This document shows positions 34,695 to 45,288 of a stretch of 64,000 nucleotides of DNA, piece after piece. A model generated the notes under the pieces. It did not search any database. It was not told the DNA's origin and saw only the letters and a list, made by a program, of their open reading frames with translations. Origin of the DNA: Molossus alvarezi (Eukaryota; Chordata; Mammalia; Chiroptera; Molossidae). The stretch spans positions 93,114,591-93,178,590 of the forward strand of contig CM073890.1 in the NCBI GenBank assembly GCA_037176705.1, written 5' to 3'. The translations under genes and the position numbers were made by a program. The number at the start of each line of letters is the position of its first letter. Position 1 is the first letter of the stretch.

Positions 34695-35687
34695 TTTGGC
34701 TATCACAGTGGGCTTTGGAGTCTGCCAAATTTTCCCTGTGGGTGTTGGTGTTCTGCTGTTTGTAGCTCCCTCTCCTGGGTTTGGATGAGGCAGGGAAACC
34801 TCACTTTAACCACCACTGTCAAGTCTTAACTTTCCTCTAGCTTTTATTTGCCTGGAGGCTATTAGTAGAGGTCACCTGAAGAACCTTGGTTTCTGAGTTG
34901 CCTGAAAAACTCCCTCAGGTGCTCAGTGTAAGAGGATTTCCTGAGGGTGGGGCAGAAACTGGTTGTAAATGGGCCTCAATTAGCATTTCAATGGCCGCCA
35001 GGTGGGGCTGAATCTCGGAGGGAGGGGCCGTTGCCTCTCCCCAGGGCTCTGGGAAGGAGTAAAATGACCACAGTCCTGCGTGGCTGCACTCAGCAAAAGC
35101 TCTGAGCACCCTCCAAATCCCGAGTGTCCCCACACAGTTCCAGTCCAGTCTGCCTTCCCTCTGCCGGTGCTCAAGGTGAGTGGCTGCTGCAAATTTAGCC
35201 TCTGTCCAGACTCTGCATCATGGAGCCGCCTGGGACTTTTAACCCGATGGAGCTGCTCCCAGCTAAGGGTGGCTGAGTCTGCGGCACCAGCCGAGGGCGT
35301 AGCACTCAGTGGAGTTCGCAGGACTTAGCCGCAGTCGCAGCTGAGGCGGCAGCAGCTTCCCGCCGAGTCCCCTGGTCCCACCGAGTCGGTGCGGCACCAG
35401 CAGAGGGCTTAGCACGCAGCCGAGTTGGCAGCAGCTTCCAGCTGAGTCCCCTGGTCCCCGCCGAGTTCGCTGGTCCCCGCCCAGGCCGCTGCGGACCGTG
35501 GGCTCCCGGCCCCCTCTCGCGTCCTCGCAAGCCTACCAGGATTGGGTCAGTGTCCCTGGTTATGTGGTCCTCCAGGCTGCCTTTCGGTTGCTCCTTCCTG
35601 ACGATTTGTCTTTATTTTCGTTGTAAATCCAGTTTGGTCCTGGGAGATGGTCTGTGTAGCTCCATTCACTCCGCCACCATTTTTTTC
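34695..35687 (-). promoter_or_regulatory. L1 5' UTR, GC- and CpG-rich
   Basis: About 1 kb ahead of ORF1. The part at 35080-35540 is strongly CpG-rich and would look like a small CpG island, but its position inside L1 identifies it as the element's antisense-oriented internal promoter region. It holds a tandem pair of about 110-base units. Confidence 0.8.
35281..35500 (-). repeat. Two tandem monomers in the L1 5' UTR
   Basis: 'gcggcaccag' followed by a 'gagggc(g/t)tagcac' block occurs at 35281 and again at 35391, a period of 110 bases. 'cagcagcttcc' and 'gagtcccctggtccc' also recur at the same offset, the second unit being shorter. This resembles the monomeric promoter repeats known from rodent L1s. 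Confidence 0.75.
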
Positions 35688-36473
35688 TCCTTGGTTTGCT
35701 ATTTTTAAAGGAGTTTTGGAACTATGAGTTTAGCCTATGATTGTCCTTCCTTCCACTGTCTTTACCTGGCTTGGTATCAGATTATACATACTAGTTTTAT
35801 AAAATGAATTGGGAAATGTTTCCATATTTTTATTATCTACAAGAGTTTTACATGATTTTGATGATCTATTCCTTGATTTCATAGAAAGTTGTAAAACCCT
35901 CTGAGTACCATGAGATTTGCCTTGTTTGGGGTTTGTTTAAGTAAATTTTTAAACTACTGATTCAATTTATTTAAATAAAATTGAACTGATTAAATTTTTT
36001 GAAGAAAATTGGGAGGAGGTTGCTTTAGTCACTTTTGTTAAAAAGTATTTTCTAGGATTTGTATGTTTTATCTGAGTTTTCAAATTTATTGGCATATAAT
36101 TATTTGTATTATTCTTATTTCTCGTGCTCTGCTGCATCTGTATTTAAATCTTTTTCACTAACATTTTCTTTCTTCAATATATTAGAACTTTGCCTTTTTA
36201 AAAAAGCTTTTAGTTTATTGATCATCTACATGGGACTTTTTTATCTCATTAATTTCTTTATTTAATATTTACTATTAATATTTGCTATTTTCCTCTTTGT
36301 TCTTTCTCCAGTTATATTTTGTATTCTTTTTCTAATTCCTTCAGTTGCATGATTAAGCATATTGATTTTTTTTTTTACTTTCTTATTTTCTAATAAAACC
36401 ATTTAATACCATAAGTATAAGCATAAGACCATTTAGCTTAACTCCACAAGTTTTTAAAATATAGTATTTTCAT

Positions 36474-36627
36474 ACACATAACCAATGGATATAGACAACA
36501 AAGCCGGGGACAGGGTGGGGGGGATGGGGAGGAAGGTATCAATGGGGTAAAAAAGGAGAAACATCTGTAACAAAAATAAAATAAAATAAAATAAAATAAA
36601 TAATAATAAAAATAAATAAACAAAAAT
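36474..36627 (+). mobile_element. Severely 5'-truncated young L1
   Basis: A 154-base insert matching the last part of the L1 3' UTR (compare the reverse complement of 4780-4910): 'ccaatggatatagacaacaa', 'aaaaggagaaacatctgtaa', then a long (AAAAT)n/A-rich tail. It is bracketed by a perfect 18-base target duplication, 'aaaatatagtattttcat', at 36456-36473 and 36628-36645. The perfect duplication says it is recent relative to its surroundings. Confidence 0.94.
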
Positions 36628-36859
36628 AAAATATAGTATTTTCATTATGAATTCTAAATATTTTCTTATTTTGATTGTGATTTCCTCTTTGACCCATAAG
36701 TGATTTAAAAGTTTATGTTTTATTTTCTCAAAGAATTTTTATAATCTTTTTTTGGTTAAGTTAAAATTTTACTGTGTTGTAGTCAGAGAATGATACTGGT
36801 TATTTGGAAGTGGTCGAGACTTGCTTTGTAACATAGTTTAAGGCTCATCTAAGTAAGTA

Positions 36860-37110
36860 ATACTAGCTAATACTTATGTAGCTTCACGATGTGCCAGGAG
36901 CTATTCTAAGAGCTTATCACATGTTAATATATTTATTTCTTTTAATAAGCTGTTACGGTAAAGATACTAATATTATCCCTATTTTATAGATGAGAAAACT
37001 GAGGCACAATTTAACTTGTCCAAGATTTTATAGCTAGTAAGTAAAGAGCCAAGAATCAAGCCCAGAGAGTTTGGCTTCAGAAATTATTCCTAGTCACCAT
37101 AAGCTACTAC
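36860..37110 (-). mobile_element. MIR SINE
   Basis: The + strand 'gatgtgccaggagctattct' (36889), 'tagatgagaaaactgaggca' (36987) and 'tagctagtaagtaaagagcc' (37032) are the reverse complement of MIR. Confidence 0.82.
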
Positions 37111-37360
37111 CTCTTTAGATGTTTCATATATGCTCAAGAGGAATATATATTCCCTAATTATTGGGTAGAGGACATTAAGAATCTTGATTTCTTTTTAATT
37201 TTTGTTAATTTTATTGGTCAAATTTACTATATCCTCAATAGATTTATGTTTGCTTGAAATGTCAATTACTAAGAGATGTTTTAGAATTTCCCACTGTAAT
37301 ATTGGATTTGTCAATTTCTCCTTGTAATTTTGACAAGATTGCTTTATGAATTTTGGAGCT

Positions 37361-37606
37361 TTTTTGTTGTTAATCCTCACCTGAGGATATTTTTTCCATT
37401 GATTTTTAGTTAGAGTGGAAAGGAGGGAGGGAGAGAGAGAGAAACATTGATGTAAAAGACATATCAATTGGTCACCTCCTGCATGACCCCAGCCAGGGCC
37501 AGGGATCAAATCTGCAACCGAGGTACGTGCCTTTGACCAGAACTGACCCCAAGACTCACTGGTTCGTGGGCTGACGCTCCAACTGCTGAGCCAAACTGGC
37601 CAGGGC
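37361..37606 (-). mobile_element. VES-type SINE (older subfamily)
   Basis: Minus-strand VES: 'taatcctcacctgaggata' near the left, a G/A-rich middle and 'gagccaaactggccagggc' at the right end. The internal signature is the GTCAA type. Target duplications are not obvious. Confidence 0.9.
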
Positions 37607-37639
37607 AAGAGGGCATTTAAAAAAATTAAAACAACTATA

Positions 37640-39180
37640 TAAAATCTGAAAATAGAAAGCGATTCACCTATATAATATAAAACATTTATAGTATTTTCTT
37701 GCTTTCGACCATAAAATTTTACATCAAATATAAGGAACTAAGTCCAGAAACTAAACCAGTATCCTTGCTCTTATCACTTTTACGTGAAATAGTTTAGGAA
37801 ATTGTACTGACACAATAAGTCATGAGGAACATATAATGCATAGATATAATACAGAAACATTTCCAGAAAACCCATGAAAATGATCTGAAAAATTATCAAA
37901 ATTAGGAAGAATGGAGCAAAATATGTGGGTACAAAAAAATAAATAAATAACCTAATTGTAGGTTGTCTTAATCAGCAATAACTATAAGTTCTAATGAGGA
38001 AAAAACAAAGATTTTGCAAACAGCAACAACAATACATAATATACACCAGTAAATACTTAAAAATTTGTGAAGCTTAGATGAAGAAAATGGCTAAATTAAT
38101 ATTGTAAAAGAATTGAGAAATGGAACAAGTAAAAAGAAATGACAGCCTTTCTATACCTGATGTATAGAAAACAATGACTAAGAAGTGAATTATTCAGTAA
38201 ATAGTGGTGGGAGAATTGGATTAGCTATTCAGGATACAATGCACATATTTACTTAGATCCATAAATATCAGATAGATTTAAAAGTTAAGTGAATAGTTAA
38301 GAGATTAATTTCTAAAATACCAAATGTGAAATGTTTTGACATATTTTTTAATCTAGAAAGAATAGTGGTGAAATTTTATTGAATCTTTGATAAGGAAAAC
38401 TTGAAGTGAAAAGAAAAGCTGCTACAGGAGTTACTGAGAAAGAAAGGCGTTTGGAAATAAACATTTGCATATGTCTGGAGGGTTTCCCTTGTGCAAGGGA
38501 ACTGGGATGAGAGGGAGACTAACCTTTCACTGTGAACCTCTTCCTTGTATCTTTTGAATTTTTGTACCATGTACATGAATTTCATTTTCAAAACAATAAT
38601 AATTTAAACAACCTAAATTTCCAATTTAGAAAAGGAAAATCAGTAAAATCCCAAAAGATGGACAGATTTGATGACCTAAAAACTTAGCATGTCAATAAAT
38701 AGCAAAATAAAAATAAATCTAAAAATACTGAACCATGGAGACACATGCATAAACAATATGCCAAAGGTTGACTTAATGTCCTTAATAGGAAAAGATACTG
38801 CACCAAGGGACGACCATAAAAAATGAAGTTATCTAAGGAAAAATAGACATAGGATACAGTGGGCAATTCCCAAAGGAGGAAATACAAATGGCCAACAAAC
38901 ATGACAAAATACTGAATCTCCCTTCTGATCAAGGAAATTCTAAGTAAAACAGCAATGAGGTACCGTTTTTCATTGATCACATTAGCAAAACTTAAAAAGA
39001 CTTTGCTTTTGCAAAGACACAATAGGCTGAGCGTGTTCTCACCCAGCTGATGGGCATATAAACCAGTAAGACATTTCTGAAAAATAATTCGGTAGAATGT
39101 AATGTGAGCCCTAAAAATATTCCTGTCCTTTGCCTCAGAAGTGTCCACTTCTGGAGAATCTAGGCTCGAAGTAATCTACA
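37640..39180 (+). mobile_element. Old L1 (ORF2 to near 3' end)
   Basis: Coding-strand L1 phrases: 'atagtggtgggagaattgga' (38202), 'gtaaaacagcaatgaggtac' (38944), 'agctgatgggcatataaacc' (39045). No frame survives. Opposite in orientation to the fragment at 35690-37360, so a separate insertion. Confidence 0.6.
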
Positions 39181-39199
39181 ATGTGGAGAGGACTTCATT

Positions 39200-39410
39200 C
39201 TGGCGGGGTCGCTCACTTGGTTAGAGCATTGTCCCAATGTGCCAAGGTTGTGGGTTCAATCCCCAGTCAGGGCACATATAAGAATCAACCAATAAATGTA
39301 TAAATTAAGTGGAACAACAAATCAATGTTTCTCTCTCTTTTCCTCCTTCCCCTCTCTCTCTCTAAAACCTACAACTATGTACATATAGTCTTTATATTAA
39401 AAAAGAGAGA
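39200..39410 (+). mobile_element. Older bat tRNA-derived SINE
   Basis: The tRNA-like head 'gctcacttggttagagcatt', the B-box-like 'gggttcaatccccagtcagg', then 'atcaatgtttctctctcttt' and an A/G-rich tail. It differs from the VES copies in its middle part ('ataagaatcaaccaataaat') and is more diverged. An older tRNA-SINE family or VES relative. Confidence 0.72.
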
Positions 39411-40156
39411 GAGCTTTGTGCGTGAGATGGTTCAGAAGCATTAGTTACAACAGCATAAAGAGGTTGTTAGAGCTGGGGCTTGCAGAGGGACAGAAGCCCC
39501 ATCAGGTCCTTTCTGAGGGCAATGCTGGTGTAGGGCCACCACGTGGAGTTCACAGGCGGACCGATTTCCAAGTTAAGGCAGTGGGCCTATTTTTCACGTT
39601 TAGATGTTTTGAAGGGTCATACCATGTCTCAATAAAGATGATTAAGTGTTTGAGGGAGAATTAAAATAGAGCAACAGAGGGAAATTGGGTTGGGAAACAT
39701 TGAAATGGATTTGCAGCTATTTGAATTGAAAAAGAAAGATGGAATGATGTGTTCTAGTGCGTAGAGAGAGAAAGCTCATGAGGAGAAGTTGGAAGGTAAC
39801 TTGAAACATTTCACAAAAGTTACTGAAATGTCAGAGCACAACAGAATGGACTTAGAAGCAGCCTGAAAATTAAAACCATTTGTAACCGAATCAGTAAGCT
39901 CCCCTGACTCTCACTGCTCCCCGTCTGTGTCTGTGAGACATGGACCTGCTCCATCAGAGCCCGTGTCCAACTCTGCCTCTTTCTCAAGATTCCCGTCTGG
40001 AAAGAAGAAGGCCCTGTGCGTGTTGGGCTTTACAACCTCACCTCGGAGCACACAGTGTGGCACCCATGTGCTAAATGATTCAGTTTGTATTTTGTCGGGC
40101 CTTTGAAGGATGACGTTCCAGAGTATTATTTAACTTAAAGGTCTTCTTCCAAATAG
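39411..40156. other. Intronic DNA flanking VEPH1 exon, nothing recognised
   Basis: No repeat assigned. The last 30 bases contain the acceptor 'gtcttcttccaaatag' for the next exon. Confidence 0.5.
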
Positions 40157-40372
40157 GATTACCACACCAATAACAATGACCAGGCAGTGGTGGAAATCTG
40201 CATCACAAGAATCACAACAGCCATCAGGGAGACGGAGTCCATCGAGAAGCACGCCGAGGCCCTCGTGGGGCTCTGGGACTCCTGCTTGGAGCGCAACCTG
40301 AGACCCTCGGGGAAAGACGAAGACACTCCCCATGCAAAAATCGCCTCCGACATCATGAGCTGCATTTTACAG
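40157..40372 (+). CDS. VEPH1: VEPH1 coding exon 2 (residues 47-118)
   Basis: Encodes 72 residues, starting [15 protein letters not shown] and ending '[12 protein letters not shown]'. It contains '[20 protein letters not shown]', part of the conserved alpha-helical (melted-like) N-terminal region. It continues the frame of the exon ending at 23267 without gain or loss of a base. Acceptor AG at 40155-40156; donor 'cag|gtatgt' at 40373. Phase 0 at both ends, 216 bases, so its skipping would keep the frame. No stop or frameshift. Identity rests on direct recognition of the protein. Confidence 0.96.
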
Positions 40373-40894
40373 GTATGTCGGTGTTCCACATCACGTTATC
40401 TGATACTGGCTTGGCAGTTTCGGTGAACATGTGATGTCTCTGAACCAACAGCCAATGTTCTGTAGTGTTTGGATACTGTAAAAAGGTACCACAAACCATC
40501 TATAGCTAAGCCAGACAGGCTGGTCATTAATAAACCAACAAGGTTCTATCAACCCCTGCTATATGCAAGGTGTACTGTGAGGCGTTCAAAGGAAAACCAC
40601 AGCAAGCGCTAATTTGTTTGGACAGATAAGATACATACATATAAAAAGCTATTAATACAGCAATGTGTGCCAAGACTTAAATGAGGAATATTGGAAAAAT
40701 GCAGAAAAGAAGACCTTTTCATCCAAGGAGACCAAAGAGGGAGTGGAGTCTGAACTGGGGGGCAATGAGCTTCGAATATGTGGAAAGAATGAACTCAGTC
40801 ACGTTGAAGTGTATTTCTACATGTATTGTGAATTCTCCTTAATAATAATGTTTGCCTGTTTTGATCATGTCTAAATTCTTTCCTCTGGCATAAA

Positions 40895-41060
40895 CCTCAA
40901 TTTGGAATTTTGGCTCCACCACAGAACAACTATATAAGATTGCAATGTTGGGCAAGACACTTAACTTCCTAAGCCACAGTTTCCTCCCTGTAAAACGCAG
41001 ATGAAGCAACATTGTGACAAATCTTACCAACCAGTGATGTTGATAGGAATTTCTCAAAAA
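40895..41060 (+). mobile_element. MIR SINE
   Basis: MIR wording 'gttgggcaagacacttaact' (40948), 'cacagtttcctccctgtaaa' (40975). Confidence 0.72.
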
Positions 41061-42054
41061 AGAATTCTGTGATCAAATAAGTTGGTAAACACTGAATTTG
41101 TTATTTCCCTTTTGACTACCACATGCTTCATACTATATTAAAGTCTCTGGAAAGTCCTACAATGAAGAAACCTGGTTAACTGTTTAGTGTGGCATTTTCC
41201 ACTCTAATTTGACCATGAACCTTTCTCCCCATTATTGATGGAAGTGGTGTTCTTGGTATGCCAAAGGAAATTAATTTCAGGCCCCCATGGGGTTTCATGG
41301 AAAGCTTTGTTGATGATATAAAATTAAGGGGTTGCCCCTCCAAAGTCCCATCTCTGTCCATGTCATCATGGAAGAAGTCCAATTTTGTCTTCAGCAGGGC
41401 CAGAATAAAGGCCACTGTCCATAGTTTCTGCTCCTTGTTAAAATCCAGTCCAGTCCAACATCCTGCCTGTGGGCTTTGCGTGACCATAGACTACGTGGCT
41501 GCTAAGGCCACAAGGCTATGGAGAGAGAACAGGTGAGTGCAAGGTCAAGTGTGGGTCACGAGCAAGAGAAAACAAGAGAGGGAACTCTTTGGGGATTTTT
41601 AACCAGGAGCTGCTTCAAACTAACCAATTAACTTTCCAAGATTTTTTAGGCTTCTGATGGGGTCCACGCCCTAGCCAATCCATCGTTCCCCAGGCTAGAC
41701 TGACGGGCAAGCCCCTCCCCTGCACCACCTCAGTTCTGTTACATCATCTGGTTTCTACTGCACATGTGCCTATTTCCCCTCTTTTTTTTTTTCTATTTCC
41801 CTCTTATCCCCCCAAAATCCAGTACTGGGTGGGGGAAGGGAGGGGTGTTAATCCCCTTGGAGGAACAATGCTGTGTGAAGCTGTAGCTTCCCAGTGAAGC
41901 TTCCCAGGTGACCACGCTTACAATGTCTGACTTTCCTTTGCTTTTTTTCCTTTATTAATATTAACTAGCTAATCATGATGACAACGCCCCCACCCCACCC
42001 CCAACATATCACATATAAATAGTCCTCAGAACTATGGTTTCACTAAACACAGTT
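41061..42054. other. Intronic DNA of unknown origin
   Basis: Includes a 92-codon open frame at 41258-41536 that ends just after a donor-like 'aacag|gtgagt', but it has no domain I recognise and no clear acceptor. Around 41600-42000 the composition is C-rich and could be an LTR remnant; no LTR ends are visible. Confidence 0.35.
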
Positions 42055-42066
42055 CAGGAAATTCTT

Positions 42067-42318
42067 TTTTTTTTTTTTAAATCCTCACCCGAGGATATTT
42101 TTCCATTTTTTGTTCAGATAGAGTGGGAGGGAGAGAGAAGAACAGAGAGAGGGAGAAACATCGACGTGAAAGGAACACATCGAGTGACTGCCACCCACAC
42201 TACCGACCAGGGCCGGGGACAAACTGCAACCAAGGTACATGCCCTTAGCGGGAACCGAACCCGGGTCTCTCAGGACCGCAAGCTGACGCTCTAACCGCTG
42301 AGCCAAACCGGCCAGGGC
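42067..42318 (-). mobile_element. VES-type SINE (younger subfamily)
   Basis: T run (A tail) at the left, 'aatcctcacccgaggatat', then the rest of VES, ending 'gagccaaaccggccagggc'. Its signature is the reverse complement of CCCGGGTTCGGTTCCCGCTA. Perfect target duplication 'aggaaattctt' at 42056-42066 and 42319-42329. Confidence 0.96.
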
Positions 42319-42329
42319 AGGAAATTCTT

Positions 42330-42769
42330 GTTATGTTAAAGCATCTAGCACTGTGTGCGGCAGCTAATACTAGTTTTATTTCTTCTTCTTTAACTTTTTC
42401 TTCCAGTTGTCTATGCTTAACTGGAGCCTATTTCACATTTCATATTCAGTCCAGGGGCTGGTCAACTGGGCACACTATCACACTGGTTTTCTGCTTTGTT
42501 TTGGTTTTCACCCTTAGGGTTAGGGGTGGGAGGGGAGAAAATGGAGATGTCAACAAAATTAATGAGAGAATAATGCTACTTGGATATAACAACAAAGACC
42601 GAATATATCTGTTCTTCATTGGTTATCTTGACTATATTGTTGGCATACATCAGAAACAGGTTAATTTACTCCAAAGTGCCACTCACAGACTTTTGGACAG
42701 AAACTCACAAATCAGCTGCACTCTTCAGCTCCCACTGTCATTTCAAAACCATGGGTCTAGATGCTAGAA
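42330..42769. other. Intronic DNA, nothing recognised
   Basis: No repeat or exon identified. Confidence 0.4.
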
Positions 42770-43085
42770 CAGCGTCACCCAACAGAAACAGAACGCAGGC
42801 CGCAAATACGAGCCACGGATATCACTGGAAATTTTCTCGTGGCCACATTAAAAAGAAGTACAAAGAAACACATGAAATTGATTTGATGTTTTCCTTAACT
42901 CAATACGTCCAAAATATTATTATTCTAGCATGTAATCAGTATGAAAATTAATGAGATATTTTACTTTTTTTATACTAAGTTTTATAAATCTGGTGTGTGT
43001 GTTAGCATGCCTTACTTTAAAGTACTCACCTTTCAGGTGCTCAGCAGTGTCACATGGGTAATGGCTCCTGTGGTAGCCAGTTCCA
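42770..43085 (+). mobile_element. Old DNA transposon, probably hAT-Charlie type
   Basis: 'cagcgtcacccaacagaaac' at the left, 'gtggccacattaaaaagaag' (42840) and 'tttcaggtgctcagcagtgt' (43031) correspond to a common mammalian non-autonomous element whose right end carries a 'gtggcta..' block. Name not recalled with certainty. No coding capacity. Confidence 0.55.
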
Positions 43086-44202
43086 GAGAGGCAGGAAGAT
43101 TTTCTGCGTGGAGATCACTGTGGGAAAGGGTCATGGACAATAAGCAGGAATTTCACCAAATAGGAAAGGTGGAGCGAGCGGACATTCCAAGCAGGAAAAA
43201 AGCTTGTGCAGAAGCCCAAATTTGTGAAATACGACCAAGGTCCGAAGAGCAGGCTGCCCTTCCAAGTGCCCTAAATTCTAAAACCAAGGGGTGTGTCCTG
43301 CTGGGCAAGGGGTCATGTCTCCTACTTGCAAGTTGGGGGTGGGGTGGGAAAGAAGGAAGCAAATGCTTTTGAGAAAGAGAAATGCTAAACATACAGCTGG
43401 TCAATGACTCAGTGACTCAGTGCAAATTAGTTTGGAAGATTGTTGAGAGTAGGGCCCCAAGGACAAGCACTGATATTTTTTTTGGGGGGGGGAGAAAGAA
43501 GGCCAAAGGGATAGGCCTCTCGGCTGAGAGGGACAGGGACACCAGCCTATAGAGCCGGCGTGGGTACAGGGTGTCCGTAGTGTGCTCTCCAAGGAGGCAG
43601 ACAGCTTTCTAATGGAGGGCGGAAGCCCTAAATGCAAACTTGCCTTTCAGCAAAGCTCAGTGATTGGTCCAGGCCACTCCTGGGGTTGTGATCCCAGAAA
43701 GGCAGCCCCAGGAACCAAGGCTGAGGTTGCAGCACGGGCATTTCGCGTTCATCAGATTTTAAGGAGAACTCTTCGGCCTGCAGTAAATACTGAAAAGATC
43801 ATTTTTGTCCTACTTGTAATTTGGGTTCCTGTGGGAACCATGTTTAAATCCAAATGACTCATACTCTGTTCTGGTGTTTCAGTAAAATATAAGAGTAGAT
43901 CAACTTTCAAAAGAAGCTTTAGCATTTTTAGCTCGCACAGCAACAAAAGAAGAGTAATTTCCTCTCCATTCAGCCATCTCCCCAGATAACCAATCCCGGC
44001 GTCAGGCAAGGGCTCGCCAGTTTCCATGCCCTTGGCCACTACACTCGATGCCTTTTTTTCTGGCCATTTTACTGTTATTGCAAACTTAAATGTGTTCACT
44101 TACACAAAAACAAAGTCTTATTTTCCTCAAAATTCCCTTTTGCAACCTATACTCTAACCTACCCCAAGGGACTATTTTTATTCCTCTTTTAATGAGTAAT
44201 TC
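43086..44202. other. Intronic DNA, nothing recognised
   Basis: Mixed composition with a G run at 43483-43492. Short open frames on both strands (43153-43404, 43401-43637, 43752-44099) show no domain. Confidence 0.4.
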
Positions 44203-44204
44203 TA

Positions 44205-44328
44205 TGGGGTGGGCAAAAGTAGGTTTACAGTTGTACAAATAAATAATACAATAATTAATAAATAATAATACAAGAATAAACTCTGTGTCATGTGTTCACA
44301 ACTGTAACCTTACTGTTGCCCACCCCTG
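44205..44328. mobile_element. Palindromic mariner-type MITE
   Basis: Ends 'tggggtgggcaaaagtaggt' and, inverted, 'caggggtgggcaacagtaag', each adjoining TA (44203-44204 and 44329-44330) as expected for Tc1/mariner insertion. The arms run inward about 35 bases ('ttacagttgt' / 'acaactgtaa') around an AT-rich centre, so the 124-base element can fold into a hairpin. No transposase. Confidence 0.9.
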
Positions 44329-44330
44329 TA

Positions 44331-44669
44331 TTGAATCCTTTCTTTTCTTGGTCATTACATTTATGAACTTGCCACATTAACATTAAAATGATATACAATT
44401 TCAGAATTCACCTCAACATTCCCCAATATAAAATCAGTACCGTTGTGCAACCTGTACTTCTGGGTTCTGCTATCTCTTGCCTTGGATGATATGCTTTTAC
44501 CATCTCATGCTGAGTCCTTAGACAAGTCTCTCAAACTGTCATCTAAAAAACAAATAATGAAGCAGATCACCTTTCAGTTTCAAATTCTGATTCCCAGGAG
44601 ATGCTGAAAGGTAAAATAGCAAAGAACTTTAGACCTTGAAGGCCTTAGAGTCAGATGAACTTGGTCTTA
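44331..44669. other. Intronic DNA, nothing recognised
   Basis: No exon or repeat identified. Confidence 0.4.
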
Positions 44670-44683
44670 CATAAATGAGAGGT

Positions 44684-44922
44684 CGCCCTTGCCAGTTTGG
44701 CTCAGCGGTTAAAGCGTCGGCCTGCGGTCCGGAGAGACCCGGGTTCGGTTCCCGCTAAGGGCGCGTACCTCGGTTGCAGTTTGTCCCCGGCCCTGGTTGG
44801 TTGTGTGGGTGGCAGCCACTCGATGTGTCGCTTCACGTCGATGTCTCTCTCTCTCTCTCTCTCTTCCTCTCTCTCCCTCCCACTCTATCCGTACAAAAAA
44901 TGGAAAAATATCCTCGGGTGAG
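44684..44922 (+). mobile_element. VES-type SINE (younger subfamily), + arm of inverted pair
   Basis: Full-length VES: A-box-like 'tggctcagcggttaaagcg', 'cccgggttcggttcccgcta' (B box), 'gtttgtccccggccctggtt', (CT)n, then 'aaatatcctcgggtgag'. Perfect 14-base target duplication 'cataaatgagaggt' at 44670-44683 and 44923-44936. A second VES in opposite orientation begins 97 bases downstream. Confidence 0.97.
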
Positions 44923-45019
44923 CATAAATGAGAGGTAACTTATTCTATCTCTCTAAGGCTCTGTTCTGCCAACAGTAAAATGGGTATAACAAACTTGTGG
45001 CTCATGAAGAATATCTTTT

Positions 45020-45272
45020 TTTTTTTTTTTAATCCTCACCCGAGGATATTTTTCCATTTTTTGTACAGATGGAGTGGGAGGGAGAGTGAGGAAGGGAGAG
45101 AGAGAGAGAGAAACATCGACGTGAAGGGACACATCGAGTGGCTGCCACCCGCACGACCAACCAGGGCCGGGGACAAACTGCAACCGAAGTACGTGCCCTT
45201 AGCGGGAACCGAACCCGGGTCTCCCCGGACCGCAGGCCGACGCTCTAACCGCTGAGCCAAACTGGCCAGGGC
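45020..45272 (-). mobile_element. VES-type SINE (younger subfamily), - arm of inverted pair
   Basis: Full-length VES in reverse orientation: 'aatcctcacccgaggata' after the T run, 'cccttagcgggaaccgaacc', then 'gagccaaactggccagggc'. Perfect 16-base target duplication 'atgaagaatatctttt' at 45004-45019 and 45273-45288. Highly similar to the + copy at 44684. Confidence 0.97.
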
Positions 45273-45288
45273 ATGAAGAATATCTTTT

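Larger units (their letters stand above)
30368..35687 (-). mobile_element. Near-full-length, inactive L1
   Basis: From right to left: 5' UTR (34695-35687), ORF1 (33806-34694) and ORF2 (33760 down to 30368). Its 5' end 'aaatggtggcggagtgaatg' matches the 5' end of the other L1 at 7734. The left end is cut: about the last 440 bases of the element (ORF2 tail, 3' UTR and A tail) are missing and replaced by a VES head fragment. No flanking target duplication is visible, as expected when one end is lost. Autonomous movement is impossible. Confidence 0.93.
35690..37360 (-). mobile_element. Old L1 fragment (ORF2, mid region)
   Basis: The + strand reads 'ttcatagaaagttgtaaaac', 'caaatttattggcatataat' (36080), 'tattttcatt..tctaaatattttc' and, near the right, 'cccactgtaatattggattt'. 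These are the reverse complement of an old L1 ORF2 EN/RT segment. A MIR (36860-37110) and a young L1 tail (36474-36627) are inserted in it. Confidence 0.6.
23268..40156 (+). other. VEPH1: VEPH1 intron after coding exon 1 (16.9 kb)
   Basis: Bounded by 'gtaagt' and 'ccaaatag'. It is a phase 0 intron filled with L2, old L1, a dead near-full-length L1 in antisense orientation, VES copies and simple repeats. The stretch 23300-24750 shows no repeat I can name and no exon. Confidence 0.9.

Noticed and set aside
34195..34788. 197-codon + strand open frame rich in Ser/Phe/Leu
   Set aside because: Antisense of the L1 ORF1 coiled coil; no domain of its own.
35080..35540. CpG island as a gene promoter
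   Set aside because: It is inside the 5' UTR of the antisense L1 and is explained by it.
41258..41536. 92-codon frame ending at a donor-like site, as an extra exon
   Set aside because: No matching acceptor or recognised domain, and VEPH1 residues on both sides join directly without it.
44684..44760. tRNA genes at the heads of the VES copies
   Set aside because: A- and B-box-like motifs are present, but the sequence continues into a SINE body with target duplications; the tRNA fold is not maintained as a gene.
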